A stretch of 22,432 nt of DNA, from the NCBI GenBank assembly GCA_023432025.1, contig JAEYVE010000059.1, positions 1 through 22,432 on the forward strand. The letters are read 5' to 3'. Numbering within the stretch: the first letter of the stretch is position 1; each line of letters starts with the position of its first letter. Under the pieces are notes generated by a model. The model was given only the letters and a program-made list of their open reading frames with translations, did no database searches and was not told the DNA's origin. The position numbers were made by a program, and so were the translations under genes. This document shows positions 1 through 7,332 of the stretch, one piece after another. The DNA comes from Pseudomonadota bacterium. Its GTDB lineage: Bacteria; Myxococcota_A; Polyangia; Polyangiales; Polyangiaceae.

Positions 1-2
1 TC

Positions 3-830
3 GCGCTGGGAGAACGATTCGGACAAAAGTTCGACGCGTCGGGGCCGGGCCCGAGTGTTGGAACGCCGAGCGAAGCGGACGCGCAAAATGAGGCAGAGCG
101 CCGCGAGCACGTCGAGTGCGGGCTCCGACTCGTTCTGCCCCTGGGCTCGAACGAAGCGCTGCCCCTCGAGCTCCGCGCCCACGCGCACTACTTGGCAGGC
201 AACCTGGAGCTCTTGCGCGGCGAATACGAAAGCGCCGTGAAGGCCTACGACGCCTCTCTGCGGCTGGAGCCAGCTCGTCCGGAGCCGAGGCCCGCGCCTG
301 ACGCAAAGCCCGAAGCCCAGTCCGAAAAAGAGCCGTCGCCTGGTGCCATCGCTCGAAGCGCCGCGCACAACCGCGCCATCGCGCTCCGCCGCATCGAAGA
401 AAAGAAAAAAGAAGAAGAGCAGAACCAGGAGCAAAAGTCCGACTCGGAGCCCCAAGACCAGAACCAGGACGGCGACCAAAAGCAGGACCAAAACTCCTCG
501 CAGGATCCAAACAACGAGGACCAAGAGCAGAGCAAGGACGAGCCGAAGGACGACTCCTCCGAGCCGAAAGACGAACCGGGCAAGGATCCGAACGCGGAAC
601 CGAAAAAACCCGAGGAGCAAAAGCCCGGGGAGCAGGGCGCAGGCTCGGACGGCGACGAACCGAAGAGCGACGGTCCTCGGCCCGACGCCGGAGCACACGA
701 CCAAGGCCCGAGCGCGTCACAAGACGATCGACTGCTCGACGAGCTCGAGCGGGCTCCCACCTTCCAGGAGCACGCCGCCGAGCGCTCCGTGCGGCGCGGA
801 CGGCGGCGCGCGGTGATGGAGGACAAGTGA
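3..830 (+). CDS. BatC-like TPR protein, 3' part (5' end outside window)
   Basis: The frame is open from the left edge of the window, so the gene starts upstream. The visible part has a TPR-like segment (around HYLAGNLELLRGEYESAV, then AYDASLRLEP) and a short helical stretch HNRAIALRRIEEKKKEEE. About 100 residues of highly charged D/E/K/Q/N/P-rich sequence (nt 400-720) follow. The C-terminal block contains LLDELERAPTFQEH and ends in VMEDK. TPR plus acidic low-complexity tail plus a terminal MEDK-like end is typical of BatC, or the BatC half of fused BatB/C proteins, in bacterial aerotolerance (Bat) operons. The protein is thought to act at the inner membrane or in the periplasm with BatA/B/D/E. 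Its stop overlaps the GTG start of the batD-like gene, so the genes are translationally coupled. MoxR, batA and batB would be expected just upstream. An alternative is a generic TPR protein, but the batD and batE neighbours argue against that. Confidence 0.8.
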   Translation, partial: ALGERFGQKFDASGPGPSVGTPSEADAQNEAERREHVECGLRLVLPLGSNEALPLELRAHAHYLAGNLELLRGEYESAVKAYDASLRLEPARPEPRPAPDAKPEAQSEKEPSPGAIARSAAHNRAIALRRIEEKKKEEEQNQEQKSDSEPQDQNQDGDQKQDQNSSQDPNNEDQEQSKDEPKDDSSEPKDEPGKDPNAEPKKPEEQKPGEQGAGSDGDEPKSDGPRPDAGAHDQGPSASQDDRLLDELERAPTFQEHAAERSVRRGRRRAVMEDK

Positions 831-2800
831 GCCTAGCGCGCCGCTCCGCGCGCTTTCGCACGAGTCGCGCCCTGGCAGCAGCGCTGACGCTCGCGTTCGT
901 GGGCGCCTTGGCCCTGCCACCAGCTCGCGTAGCGTTCGCCCAGAGCGGCCCGTCCACCTCCGCGAACGACGCCAAGGTGACGACCCAAGTGAGCGCTCGG
1001 CGCGTGGAGGTCGGGCAAGATCTCGTTGTCCAGGTGACGGCACTGGCGAGTGAAGGAGACTCCCCCACGGGGCCACGCCTCGATCTCCGTGGGGACGCAG
1101 AAGTGAACGGCCCCAGCGTGCGGAGCGAGCTCCGCATGTTTTCGGACGGGCGCTCGTTCACCAGACAGCGCGGCATCACGGCGACCTGGACGGTCACGCC
1201 GCGCAAGGTCGGAAAGCTCGTCGTCGGACCAGGCAGCTTTCAATGGGGCGGTCGCACCGTGAAGGGCGAATCCATCGAGGTCGAGGTAGTCCCCGCGGGG
1301 AGCACGCCCACGGCTCCCCGCTCCAGAGGCACGCGTCCCCAGTCACCGTTCGGGCTGGATCCGTTCGACTTCTTCAGGCGCCCGCCGGGTTGGGCGGACA
1401 GCCCGTTCGACGACTCACTTCTCGCGCCCGCCGTGCCGGAGGAGCTCAGAGTGGACGAGGCGCCGAACCCGATCGCGTTCTTGCGCCAGGAGGCGAGTCC
1501 GCTGCGGGTCGTCGTCGGTGAACAAGTCACCCTGCGCGTCTACGTGTACGGAGGTCGCGGGCCCTATGCGGCCGGCTTCGCCGCGCAGCCTGCGGCGCCG
1601 GATTTTCTTTCCTTCCCGACCGACGCAGACGACATCGTGCCCCACCGCGTTCCCATCGGGGAGCAGGTGTTTTTCGCCGCAAAGCTCCGCGAGGTGGCCT
1701 TGGTCCCCCTCCGCGCCGGGCAGCTCACCATCAGCGGGGCGCGCGTCGCGCTCACGGGGCGTGGCTACCCGGCGTCTGGAGCCAGCGGCGCCTACTTGAT
1801 TGAAGCCAAACCACTCATCGTGAGTGTGGTGGAGCCGCCCATCGCTGGACGCCCTCCGGGCTACACGATCGGAGACGTGGGCAGTTTTTCACTCAGCGCC
1901 GAAGTGGAGCCGCGTACCGTCGAGCAGGGAGGCATGCTCGCCGTCACCGCCCGACTCGGCGGCACGGGCAACGTCCCGTCCCACCTGGTGGTCCCCGAGC
2001 AACGCGGCGTGGATTGGCTCGAGCCCAGCGTGCGCGGTGAGGTCGAGCCACGCGGCACCGCGATTGGAGGTGAGCGCGTCTTTCGTTGGACCGTCCGCCT
2101 CACGGAGCCCGGCGCAGTCAATCTCGGCGAGCTCACACTCCCCTTCTACGATCCCGACAAGAAGCGCTACGAGGTCGCCCGCGCGGCGCTCGGTCGCGTC
2201 ACGGTGAAGCCCGCTCCAGGAGCCGCGCCCCAGGGCGACTCGAACGCACCCGACACGGTCCCGAAGGACGACGAGCCGTCCTACATCGAGCCACGCCGCA
2301 CGCTCGCCCGGGTGGAGCCTCCGGCCGAGCTTCTCACCGATCACCGCGCATTCTGGTGGGCGCTCGTAGCGTTTCCCCTCGCCGTACCCGTTTTGGCGGG
2401 CTTGGCGCGTGTGTTCGGAGCGCTCGCCGAGCGCGCGCGAAGGCGCGAGCTCCGCGGCCCGGCGCGCGTGCGCTCGCTGCTCGCGGAGGCGCGGCGCAAC
2501 GCGCACGGCGATCGAGGCAAGGCCGCCGCAGACTACGAGCGCGCTCTGTACGAAGCCATCGAGCAAGGCACCGGGCTCAAAGCCCGCGGCGTTCTCCGGC
2601 AAGAGCTGTCCGCGCGCCTCGGGCGAGCCGGGGTCGACTCGGCGAGGAGCGAAAGCATCGCACGCGCCGTCGCAGAGCTGGAGGCCCTCCGCTTCACGGG
2701 AGAAGGAGACCTGGACACACTCGGCACGGAGATCGAGCGGCTCGCCCTCGGCTTCGTCACGGGCAAACCCAAGCGCTCACGCGCCGGAGGCGCCTCGTGA
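827..2800 (+). CDS. batD: BatD-like protein (aerotolerance/oxygen tolerance family)
   Basis: The 657-residue product starts at GTG, overlapping the preceding stop (GTGA). It has a signal peptide with likely cleavage after VAFA at about residue 38. Two or more beta-sandwich, Ig-like regions follow (motifs VEVGQDLVVQVTA, VVVGEQVTLRVYVYGG and VEQGGMLAVTARLGG). A DPFDFFRR linker lies near residue 180, as is common in BatD proteins. One membrane helix sits at about 509-530 (FWWALVAFPLAVPVLAGLA), and a cytoplasmic helical tail follows. This order matches the BatD/oxygen-tolerance family, periplasmic proteins anchored at the inner membrane and encoded in moxR-bat operons. The exact biochemical role of the family is unsettled. 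The stop again overlaps the GTG of the next gene, so the three genes form one translationally coupled unit. Confidence 0.85.
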   Translation: MSLARRSARFRTSRALAAALTLAFVGALALPPARVAFAQSGPSTSANDAKVTTQVSARRVEVGQDLVVQVTALASEGDSPTGPRLDLRGDAEVNGPSVRSELRMFSDGRSFTRQRGITATWTVTPRKVGKLVVGPGSFQWGGRTVKGESIEVEVVPAGSTPTAPRSRGTRPQSPFGLDPFDFFRRPPGWADSPFDDSLLAPAVPEELRVDEAPNPIAFLRQEASPLRVVVGEQVTLRVYVYGGRGPYAAGFAAQPAAPDFLSFPTDADDIVPHRVPIGEQVFFAAKLREVALVPLRAGQLTISGARVALTGRGYPASGASGAYLIEAKPLIVSVVEPPIAGRPPGYTIGDVGSFSLSAEVEPRTVEQGGMLAVTARLGGTGNVPSHLVVPEQRGVDWLEPSVRGEVEPRGTAIGGERVFRWTVRLTEPGAVNLGELTLPFYDPDKKRYEVARAALGRVTVKPAPGAAPQGDSNAPDTVPKDDEPSYIEPRRTLARVEPPAELLTDHRAFWWALVAFPLAVPVLAGLARVFGALAERARRRELRGPARVRSLLAEARRNAHGDRGKAAADYERALYEAIEQGTGLKARGVLRQELSARLGRAGVDSARSESIARAVAELEALRFTGEGDLDTLGTEIERLALGFVTGKPKRSRAGGAS

Positions 2801-3711
2801 AGCACACACATCGCCTCACGGTCGTGGTCGCGCTGTTTGCGGCCTGTTGGCTCGTCGGCACACCTCGCTCCCACGCGAGCCCGCCACCCACCCCGAGCAA
2901 CGCAGACACCACGGCCCAAGCCGGCGCAGAAACGGTCGACCAGCTCTTCGCCGCATCCGTCCGTGCGATCGAGCAAGGCGCCCCTTCGGACGCCATCGCA
3001 CGGCTCGAGCTACTCGCCGATCGGGGCGTCACGCACCCGGACGCCAGCTTCAACCGCGGGGTCGCCTACCTCAGTCGCGCACGCAGCCAAACGGCGGCGC
3101 CAGGCGACTACGGGCGCGCCGTCGCTGGCTTCACGGAGGCGCTGACGCTCCGCCCCGGAGACACTTCTGCTGCGCAAGCGCTGACGACGGCGCGGGCGGA
3201 GCTGGAGAAACAACGAGCGAGGACGGGGGCCTCGACCTCCACGGAAAGCCCTGCGCTTTCGTCCGCCGTGGTGGCGCTCCTGTCCGAGCAAGCTTGGGCC
3301 GCGCTTGCCCTCGCAGCGTCGCTCCTGGCTACGCTCGGTCTCGCGCTCGTTGCCCTGACGCGCCGCGGCTCCCCCGAACGACCAGCGAGCGCTTGGCGCC
3401 TCACAGGCGCCGTGCTCGCCGGCGTCGGCGCTCTCGTGTTGGCATCGACGGCGACCGGCGCCTGGCTCGCTCATCGACAACGCACCACCGAGTCGATCGC
3501 CGTAGTCGTGGCGCACAACGCACGACGAGTGGACGAAGAGGGCCGCCTCGCCTCGGGGCCCCCCATCGCGGAGGGAACGACACTTCGGGTGCTCGAAACC
3601 AAGGGACAGCTTTCGCTGGTGAGATCGGGGCAGTCGACCACGTGGCTGCGCAGCCGGGATCTCCGGACCATTTCGACCCGAGCAACCGCTTCGTCGCTTT
3701 CAGCGCGCTGA
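2797..3711 (+). CDS. batE: BatE-like TPR/SH3 membrane protein
   Basis: I place the start at the GTG that overlaps the batD stop. The open frame continues upstream, but only as a shadow of batD. The 304-residue product has a signal peptide (TVVVALFAACWLVG, residues 8-21) and a TPR-like helical region at about 45-140 (FNRGVAYLSRAR, EALTLRPGD). Two membrane helices follow at about 167-187 and 202-225. A C-terminal SH3-like beta domain at about 233-292 contains VVVAHNARRV, GTTLRVLE and TWLRSRDLRTI. TPR, two helices and a terminal SH3-like domain is the usual BatE plan. It is the last gene of the bat unit, since a strong hairpin lies 16 nt after the stop. Family assignment rests on architecture plus gene order. 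Confidence 0.78.
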   Translation: MKHTHRLTVVVALFAACWLVGTPRSHASPPPTPSNADTTAQAGAETVDQLFAASVRAIEQGAPSDAIARLELLADRGVTHPDASFNRGVAYLSRARSQTAAPGDYGRAVAGFTEALTLRPGDTSAAQALTTARAELEKQRARTGASTSTESPALSSAVVALLSEQAWAALALAASLLATLGLALVALTRRGSPERPASAWRLTGAVLAGVGALVLASTATGAWLAHRQRTTESIAVVVAHNARRVDEEGRLASGPPIAEGTTLRVLETKGQLSLVRSGQSTTWLRSRDLRTISTRATASSLSAR

Positions 3712-3928
3712 AAAAACATGAGTCAACTCGGGCAGAGAGAGCGCTCTGCCCGAACCTTCGCACCATCGTCGCCACGACTCCGAAACGACGTAACGATTGT
3801 CAACGTCAACTTCGCGGAGCTCTCGTGCTAGATCGAGAGTCGTGTGGGTGCGGCAGTCGGCTATCCGTCCGGTGCCAGCGTACGCGAGAGTCTCGTCGCA
3901 CGCGATTGATCGAGTGCGCGATCGATTG
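3712..3928. other. Intergenic region between bat unit and acidic protein
   Basis: This gap of about 217 bases holds the batE hairpin and a small inverted repeat (CTCTCG 3820-3825 / CGAGAG 3834-3839). It also holds a TAGATC hexamer at 3829-3834 that could be a -10 element, and two exact CGATTGAT copies 20 bases apart (3903, 3923), the second overlapping the downstream start codon. The downstream frame stays open through here back to TTG 3797. That stretch is Arg/Ser-rich and by my reading has lower third-position GC than the gene body, so I treat it as leader. Confidence 0.4.
3728..3753 (+). terminator. Hairpin after batE-like gene
   Basis: A perfect 10-bp inverted repeat (TCGGGCAGAG / CTCTGCCCGA) with a 6-base loop lies 16 nt after the batE-like stop. 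There is no T-run behind it, so it is either a GC-rich intrinsic-like terminator or an mRNA 3' end stabiliser. Confidence 0.6.
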
Positions 3929-4423
3929 ATGGTCGACGATGACGAGGTGCGCTCCGAGCTGGACGAGGCATTCGAGCGCTTCGAGCGCACGCAACCGGCC
4001 ATGTCGGGGCGCATTACGCGTGCCCTGAACGAGCCGCTGGACGAAACTGCGCTGGCGCTCGGTTACTTTCTGACGCTGGCGGTGTGGCTCGCCTTCGAGC
4101 GGGCGCACGGCGCCGCCATCGACGAAGTCGACGACGTCGAGTTCAACGCGACGGTCGAGCTCCTCACGCTCGACGAAGACCTGCGCAGAGCGGATCCGTT
4201 GGAAGCGCTCGACAGTGACGACATCATCGGCATGGAGCAGCCCAGCTTGCTCAATTTCGTGCACGAGCACATCGACGCCACGCTGGACGCCCACAACGAC
4301 GGCGTGAACGTCGACCACGTCCATCTCATCTATCGCCTGGTGCTCGTGGAGCTCTTGGCGCTCTCTTACGCCGTGCGGCCTCCGGCTGGCTTTCCCGCCC
4401 ATAAAACGGAGCTTCTGGCTTAG
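3929..4423 (+). CDS. Acidic helical protein of unknown function
   Basis: I do not recognise this 164-residue protein. It is rich in Asp and Glu and predicted largely helical. It begins MVDDDEVRSELDEAFERFE and has a central more hydrophobic helix (LALGYFLTLAVWLAFERAHG, about residues 42-61). The second half contains LLNFVHEHIDATLDAHND and a hydrophobic helix (LIYRLVLVELLALSYAV). No signal peptide is evident from this start, so it is probably cytoplasmic. Alternative in-frame starts exist at GTG 3914, GTG 3842 and TTG 3797. GTG 3842 has a TAGATC hexamer 7 nt upstream, like other genes in this window, and would give 193 residues. I prefer ATG 3929 because third-position GC falls upstream of it. 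The function cannot be inferred from neighbours. Confidence 0.65.
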   Translation: MVDDDEVRSELDEAFERFERTQPAMSGRITRALNEPLDETALALGYFLTLAVWLAFERAHGAAIDEVDDVEFNATVELLTLDEDLRRADPLEALDSDDIIGMEQPSLLNFVHEHIDATLDAHNDGVNVDHVHLIYRLVLVELLALSYAVRPPAGFPAHKTELLA

Positions 4424-4536
4424 CGGCGGCGCCACGTTTCTGGCTTCGGCGACGGCAGCCTGACGTCCGGTCCGCGGAAACCGTCCGGCCGCGAGCGCTC
4501 CTCCGGTCCCCCTTTTGCACGCGTCCGTTCTCTTTC

Positions 4537-4782
4537 ATGAAACAGGTCCAGGTTCTCTATTTTGCCGCGCTGCGTGACCTCGTGGGCCACGACGCGGAGG
4601 TCGTGGACGTCGCGGACGAAGTCGACTCGGTGGGAGAGCTCGTCGTGTTTCTGTGCCAAAAGTATCCACTCTTGCGCTTGGACGGCGTGCGGCTCGCCAA
4701 AAACGAAGAGTTCACCGACGCCAATGCGCGGCTCGCGAGTGGCGACGTCATCGCCTTCATTCCGCCCGTATCGGGTGGCTAA
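4537..4782 (+). CDS. moaD: MoaD/ThiS-family sulfur carrier protein
   Basis: This 81-residue protein has a ubiquitin-like beta-grasp pattern: KQVQVLYFAALRDLVG at the N-terminus, hydrophobic middle strands, DGVRLAKNEEF, GDVIAFIPP and a C-terminal GG. FAALRDLVG...VAFIPPVSGG is characteristic of MoaD, the small subunit of molybdopterin synthase. Its terminal Gly is adenylated by a MoeB-type enzyme and converted to a thiocarboxylate that donates sulfur to cPMP with MoaE. No moaE, moeB or other molybdenum-cofactor gene lies beside it here. It could therefore serve MoaE encoded elsewhere, or be a carrier for another sulfur-transfer route. ATG 4537 is the natural start by family length. No obvious Shine-Dalgarno precedes it. 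Confidence 0.85.
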   Translation: MKQVQVLYFAALRDLVGHDAEVVDVADEVDSVGELVVFLCQKYPLLRLDGVRLAKNEEFTDANARLASGDVIAFIPPVSGG

Positions 4783-4842
4783 GGCAACCGAACGCTCCCT
4801 GCCTCCGGCGCGCTGGCCAAGCACGGCAACTTCACCGATGCT

Positions 4843-4881
4843 AGCCGCCGCTCGCGGCTGCGCGTCGAGCGCCCAGGCGCT
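4843..4881 (+). other. Two short hairpins between moaD and RNase HII-like gene
   Basis: Stem AGCCGC/GCGGCT (4843-4859, 5-base loop) is followed by stem AGCGCC/GGCGCT (4868-4881). They end 13 nt before the next start codon. They could be a weak terminator or could affect translation, but in such GC-rich sequence they may be chance. Confidence 0.25.
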
Positions 4882-4894
4882 GGAGCCTCAGGAA

Positions 4895-5878
4895 ATGACC
4901 GCTTTTCGCATCGGAATCGACGAAAATGGCTTGGGCGCACGGCTCGGCCCCCTCGTCGTTACGGGTGTGCTCGCGCGGGTCGACGAGCGTGGCAAGCGCC
5001 TCCTCGGCCGGAAGCTGCCGCAGCGGCTGCGCCAAGATCTCGACGACTCCAAGCGCCTCGTCTCCTGCCACGACTACTCGCTCGGGGAGGCGTGGGCGCG
5101 GGCGCTCACCCCAACCCCTTACTCGTCCCCCGCCGAGCTCTTCGAAGAGCTGAGCCTCGAGGGGACACCCGCGCTTCGTCAGCCGTGCCCGACTACGGCA
5201 GCGGAAACACAGTGCTGGAACACCACCGGCGAATCCTTCCAGGCAGACGAAGAGCTGCTCGCGCGTGTCCGCGAGCACGTGGTCTACCTCCGCGGACGCG
5301 GCGTCGAGCTCTGCCTCGTGCGCTCGTCGGTCTTGTGCACCCACCGCCTCAACGAGCAGAAAGCCGCGGGCATCAATCGCTTCGCCGCAGACCTGCACGC
5401 CATGGAAAGGCTCCTGCTCCATCTCCGCGAGCGCGCTGGGGCGGACGTGCACGGCGTCTGCGGCAAGGTGGGCGGCATCGCGGACTACCCGCGCTTCTTC
5501 GGGCCCCTCGCCGGACGGCTGCACGTCACGCTGGAGGAGGGCCGCAAGGCGAGCACCTATCGTTTTCCGGAGCTCGGCGAAGTCTCGTTCGTGCGTGACG
5601 CCGACGCCAGCGACGCCTTGGTCATGCTGGCGTCTCTGGTCGGAAAGTACGTGCGAGAGCTGCTCATGAGCCGTATCGCGCGCCACTACACGTCCGAGGA
5701 CCTTCCGAGCGGCTACCACGATCCCGTGACGGCCCGCTTCGTCGAGCGTTCGGCCCCTCTGCGCGAAGCCCGTCGCCTACCCATCGTCTGCTTCGAGCGG
5801 CTCCCCGACGAAAGCGGCGCGGGCGCCCCCCGCAAACAGCGGAAGGCTTTGGACACCAAACAAACCGCCCTCTTCTGA
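4895..5878 (+). CDS. Divergent RNase HII-like protein with C-terminal QTALF
   Basis: The frame extends upstream through moaD, but the real start is most likely ATG 4895 (AGGAA just before it). This puts the first RNase HII motif at the N-terminus, giving 327 residues. Matches to the family, which cleaves RNA in RNA-DNA hybrids, are GIDENGLGARLGPLVV (D9, E10), DDSKRL (D51-K53) and a late RDADASDALVMLASLVGKY (D235/D237, K251). The last resembles the family's D-x(n)-ASIxAK segment. The region expected to carry the third acidic residue reads GVCGKVGG, with Gly190 where related proteins usually have Asp. An extra Cys-containing segment of about 45 residues follows the second motif. The C-terminus ends QTALF, resembling the QxxLF bacterial sliding-clamp-binding peptide. 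It may be a noncanonical or inactive RNase H fold. The MATE gene follows after 13 nt and is probably cotranscribed. Confidence 0.75.
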   Translation: MTAFRIGIDENGLGARLGPLVVTGVLARVDERGKRLLGRKLPQRLRQDLDDSKRLVSCHDYSLGEAWARALTPTPYSSPAELFEELSLEGTPALRQPCPTTAAETQCWNTTGESFQADEELLARVREHVVYLRGRGVELCLVRSSVLCTHRLNEQKAAGINRFAADLHAMERLLLHLRERAGADVHGVCGKVGGIADYPRFFGPLAGRLHVTLEEGRKASTYRFPELGEVSFVRDADASDALVMLASLVGKYVRELLMSRIARHYTSEDLPSGYHDPVTARFVERSAPLREARRLPIVCFERLPDESGAGAPRKQRKALDTKQTALF

Positions 5879-5891
5879 CGCGCAGCACACG

Positions 5892-7319
5892 ATGAGTCAG
5901 CGGTCGACTCGACGCATCCTCGAAGGTCCCTTGGCCGCCGAAGTGGCACGCTTCGGCGTGCCTTTGGCCGTCGGCATGGGCCTGCAGACCACGTTCAACT
6001 TGGTCGACGCCTACATGATCGCCCGGCTTCCACCCGAGGAGGCCGCACCCGCCCTCGGCGCCATCGGCATTTGTGATCAACTCGGCGCTTTGGGCACCAT
6101 CGTGAGCTACGGGCTCAGCGTGGCCGCTGCCGCCGTGCTGAGTCGCCATCATGGCGCGGGCGACGCCGCCGCGGTGCGCAAGGTGGCGTACCAGTCGCTC
6201 CTCGTGGTGCTCGGGCTGGGCGCGCTCTTCGCGCTGCTCGGTGTCTTCGGCGGCACGTTCTTGATGCGCGACGTCATGGCCGCCAAGGGCGAGGTCGCAC
6301 GCCTGGGCGCGGAGTACCTCCGCGTGCAAATCGGCGGCAGCATCACCATTTTCCTCCTGCTCCATCTGACGACGATTCAGCGCGCGCTCGGCAGCAGCAA
6401 GACCCCCGTCTCGATGCTGATCACCGCGAACGCCATCAACCTCGTGTTGGCGGCGCTGCTCATTTACGGAGGAGGCCCGGCGCCGGAGTGGCTCTCGCCT
6501 CTGACCAAACTCGCGCAAACGCTCGGCATCCCGCGCTTGGGCCTGATGGGCGCCGCTTGGGGCGCCGTGCTCGCGAGGCTCGTGGTCCTGGTGCCGACGT
6601 GCATCATCGTCATGCGACGTTTCGGCTTGTTCGGGCGAGCTTCTTGGGGGCCGCTCGACGGTGCTACCGCTCGTCAGCTGTGGCGACTGGGTTGGCCCTC
6701 CAGCGCGCAACTGGTGGTGCGCATCGTAGGCATGCTCATCATCCACCGTTTGGTCGCGCAAACGTTCACCACCGAGACCGATCAAGCCGCGACCACGGGG
6801 CTCGGCATCGTGTTCCGCTTGGAGACGATGGCGCTCTTCGTGAGCCTCGGCTGGGGCAGCGCGGCGCAAACCTTCATGGGCCAGAATCTCGGCGCAGGGC
6901 AGCCCGCACGAGCGCAGAAGAGCGGCTGGTACGCCGCTCTCTACGACGGACTGATGATGCTGGTCTTGGCCTTCGCGTACGTGCGCTTCGGGCCGGAGGT
7001 GGTGCGGTTCTTCAGTGCGGAGCCCGAGGTCCTCGCGGTCGGTCTCTCGTACGTCGACGCCGTGGCGCTGTCTTACGTCGGACTCGGCGTCGGCATCGCG
7101 CTCGGCTCCGCGATTCAGGGCGCAGGTGCGACGCGTTTGACCTTGCGCGTGGACTCGCTGGTCATTTTCGGAGCGCAGCTGCCCGCTAGCCTGCTCGTGC
7201 TCTGGCTCACCGAGGACATGCACCAGCTTTGGCTCGTCGTCGCGTGCACTTACGCGCTCTTCGCCGTCGCCTACGCGCTCGTGTATCGGCGCGGCGCGTT
7301 CCTCGCCACCACCGTGTGA
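5892..7319 (+). CDS. MATE-family multidrug/toxin efflux transporter
   Basis: The 475-residue polytopic membrane protein has about 12 hydrophobic helices in two similar halves. It opens with EGPLAAEVARFGVPLAVGMG and TTFNLVDAYMIARL, the usual helix 1 signature of MATE carriers (NxxDxxxI/V). A loop-and-helix element ALGSSKTPVSMLITANAINL follows and the second half repeats the pattern (QLWRLGWPSSAQLVVRIVG, then SAAQTFMGQNLGAGQP). GQNLGAGQPxRA in the second half is a strong family feature. MATE proteins export cationic compounds coupled to H+ or Na+, but the substrate cannot be read from sequence. It starts at ATG 5892, 13 nt after the RNase HII-like gene, with no separate promoter evident, so they are probably in one transcript. 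The gene is convergent with the cytochrome gene, leaving only 13 nt between stops. Confidence 0.88.
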   Translation: MSQRSTRRILEGPLAAEVARFGVPLAVGMGLQTTFNLVDAYMIARLPPEEAAPALGAIGICDQLGALGTIVSYGLSVAAAAVLSRHHGAGDAAAVRKVAYQSLLVVLGLGALFALLGVFGGTFLMRDVMAAKGEVARLGAEYLRVQIGGSITIFLLLHLTTIQRALGSSKTPVSMLITANAINLVLAALLIYGGGPAPEWLSPLTKLAQTLGIPRLGLMGAAWGAVLARLVVLVPTCIIVMRRFGLFGRASWGPLDGATARQLWRLGWPSSAQLVVRIVGMLIIHRLVAQTFTTETDQAATTGLGIVFRLETMALFVSLGWGSAAQTFMGQNLGAGQPARAQKSGWYAALYDGLMMLVLAFAYVRFGPEVVRFFSAEPEVLAVGLSYVDAVALSYVGLGVGIALGSAIQGAGATRLTLRVDSLVIFGAQLPASLLVLWLTEDMHQLWLVVACTYALFAVAYALVYRRGAFLATTV

Positions 7320-7332
7320 GCGCCCGAGGCGG

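Noticed and set aside
2086..2796. Upstream extension of the batE frame
   Set aside because: It overlaps batD in another frame and is Arg-rich. The GTG overlapping the batD stop gives a proper signal peptide.
4562..4894. Upstream extension of the RNase HII-like frame
   Set aside because: It runs through moaD in another frame. The first catalytic motif fits a start at ATG 4895.
5664..7223. 519-residue minus-strand open frame
   Set aside because: It is antisense to the MATE transporter and composed of Glu/His/Arg/Gln low-complexity sequence. It is a shadow.
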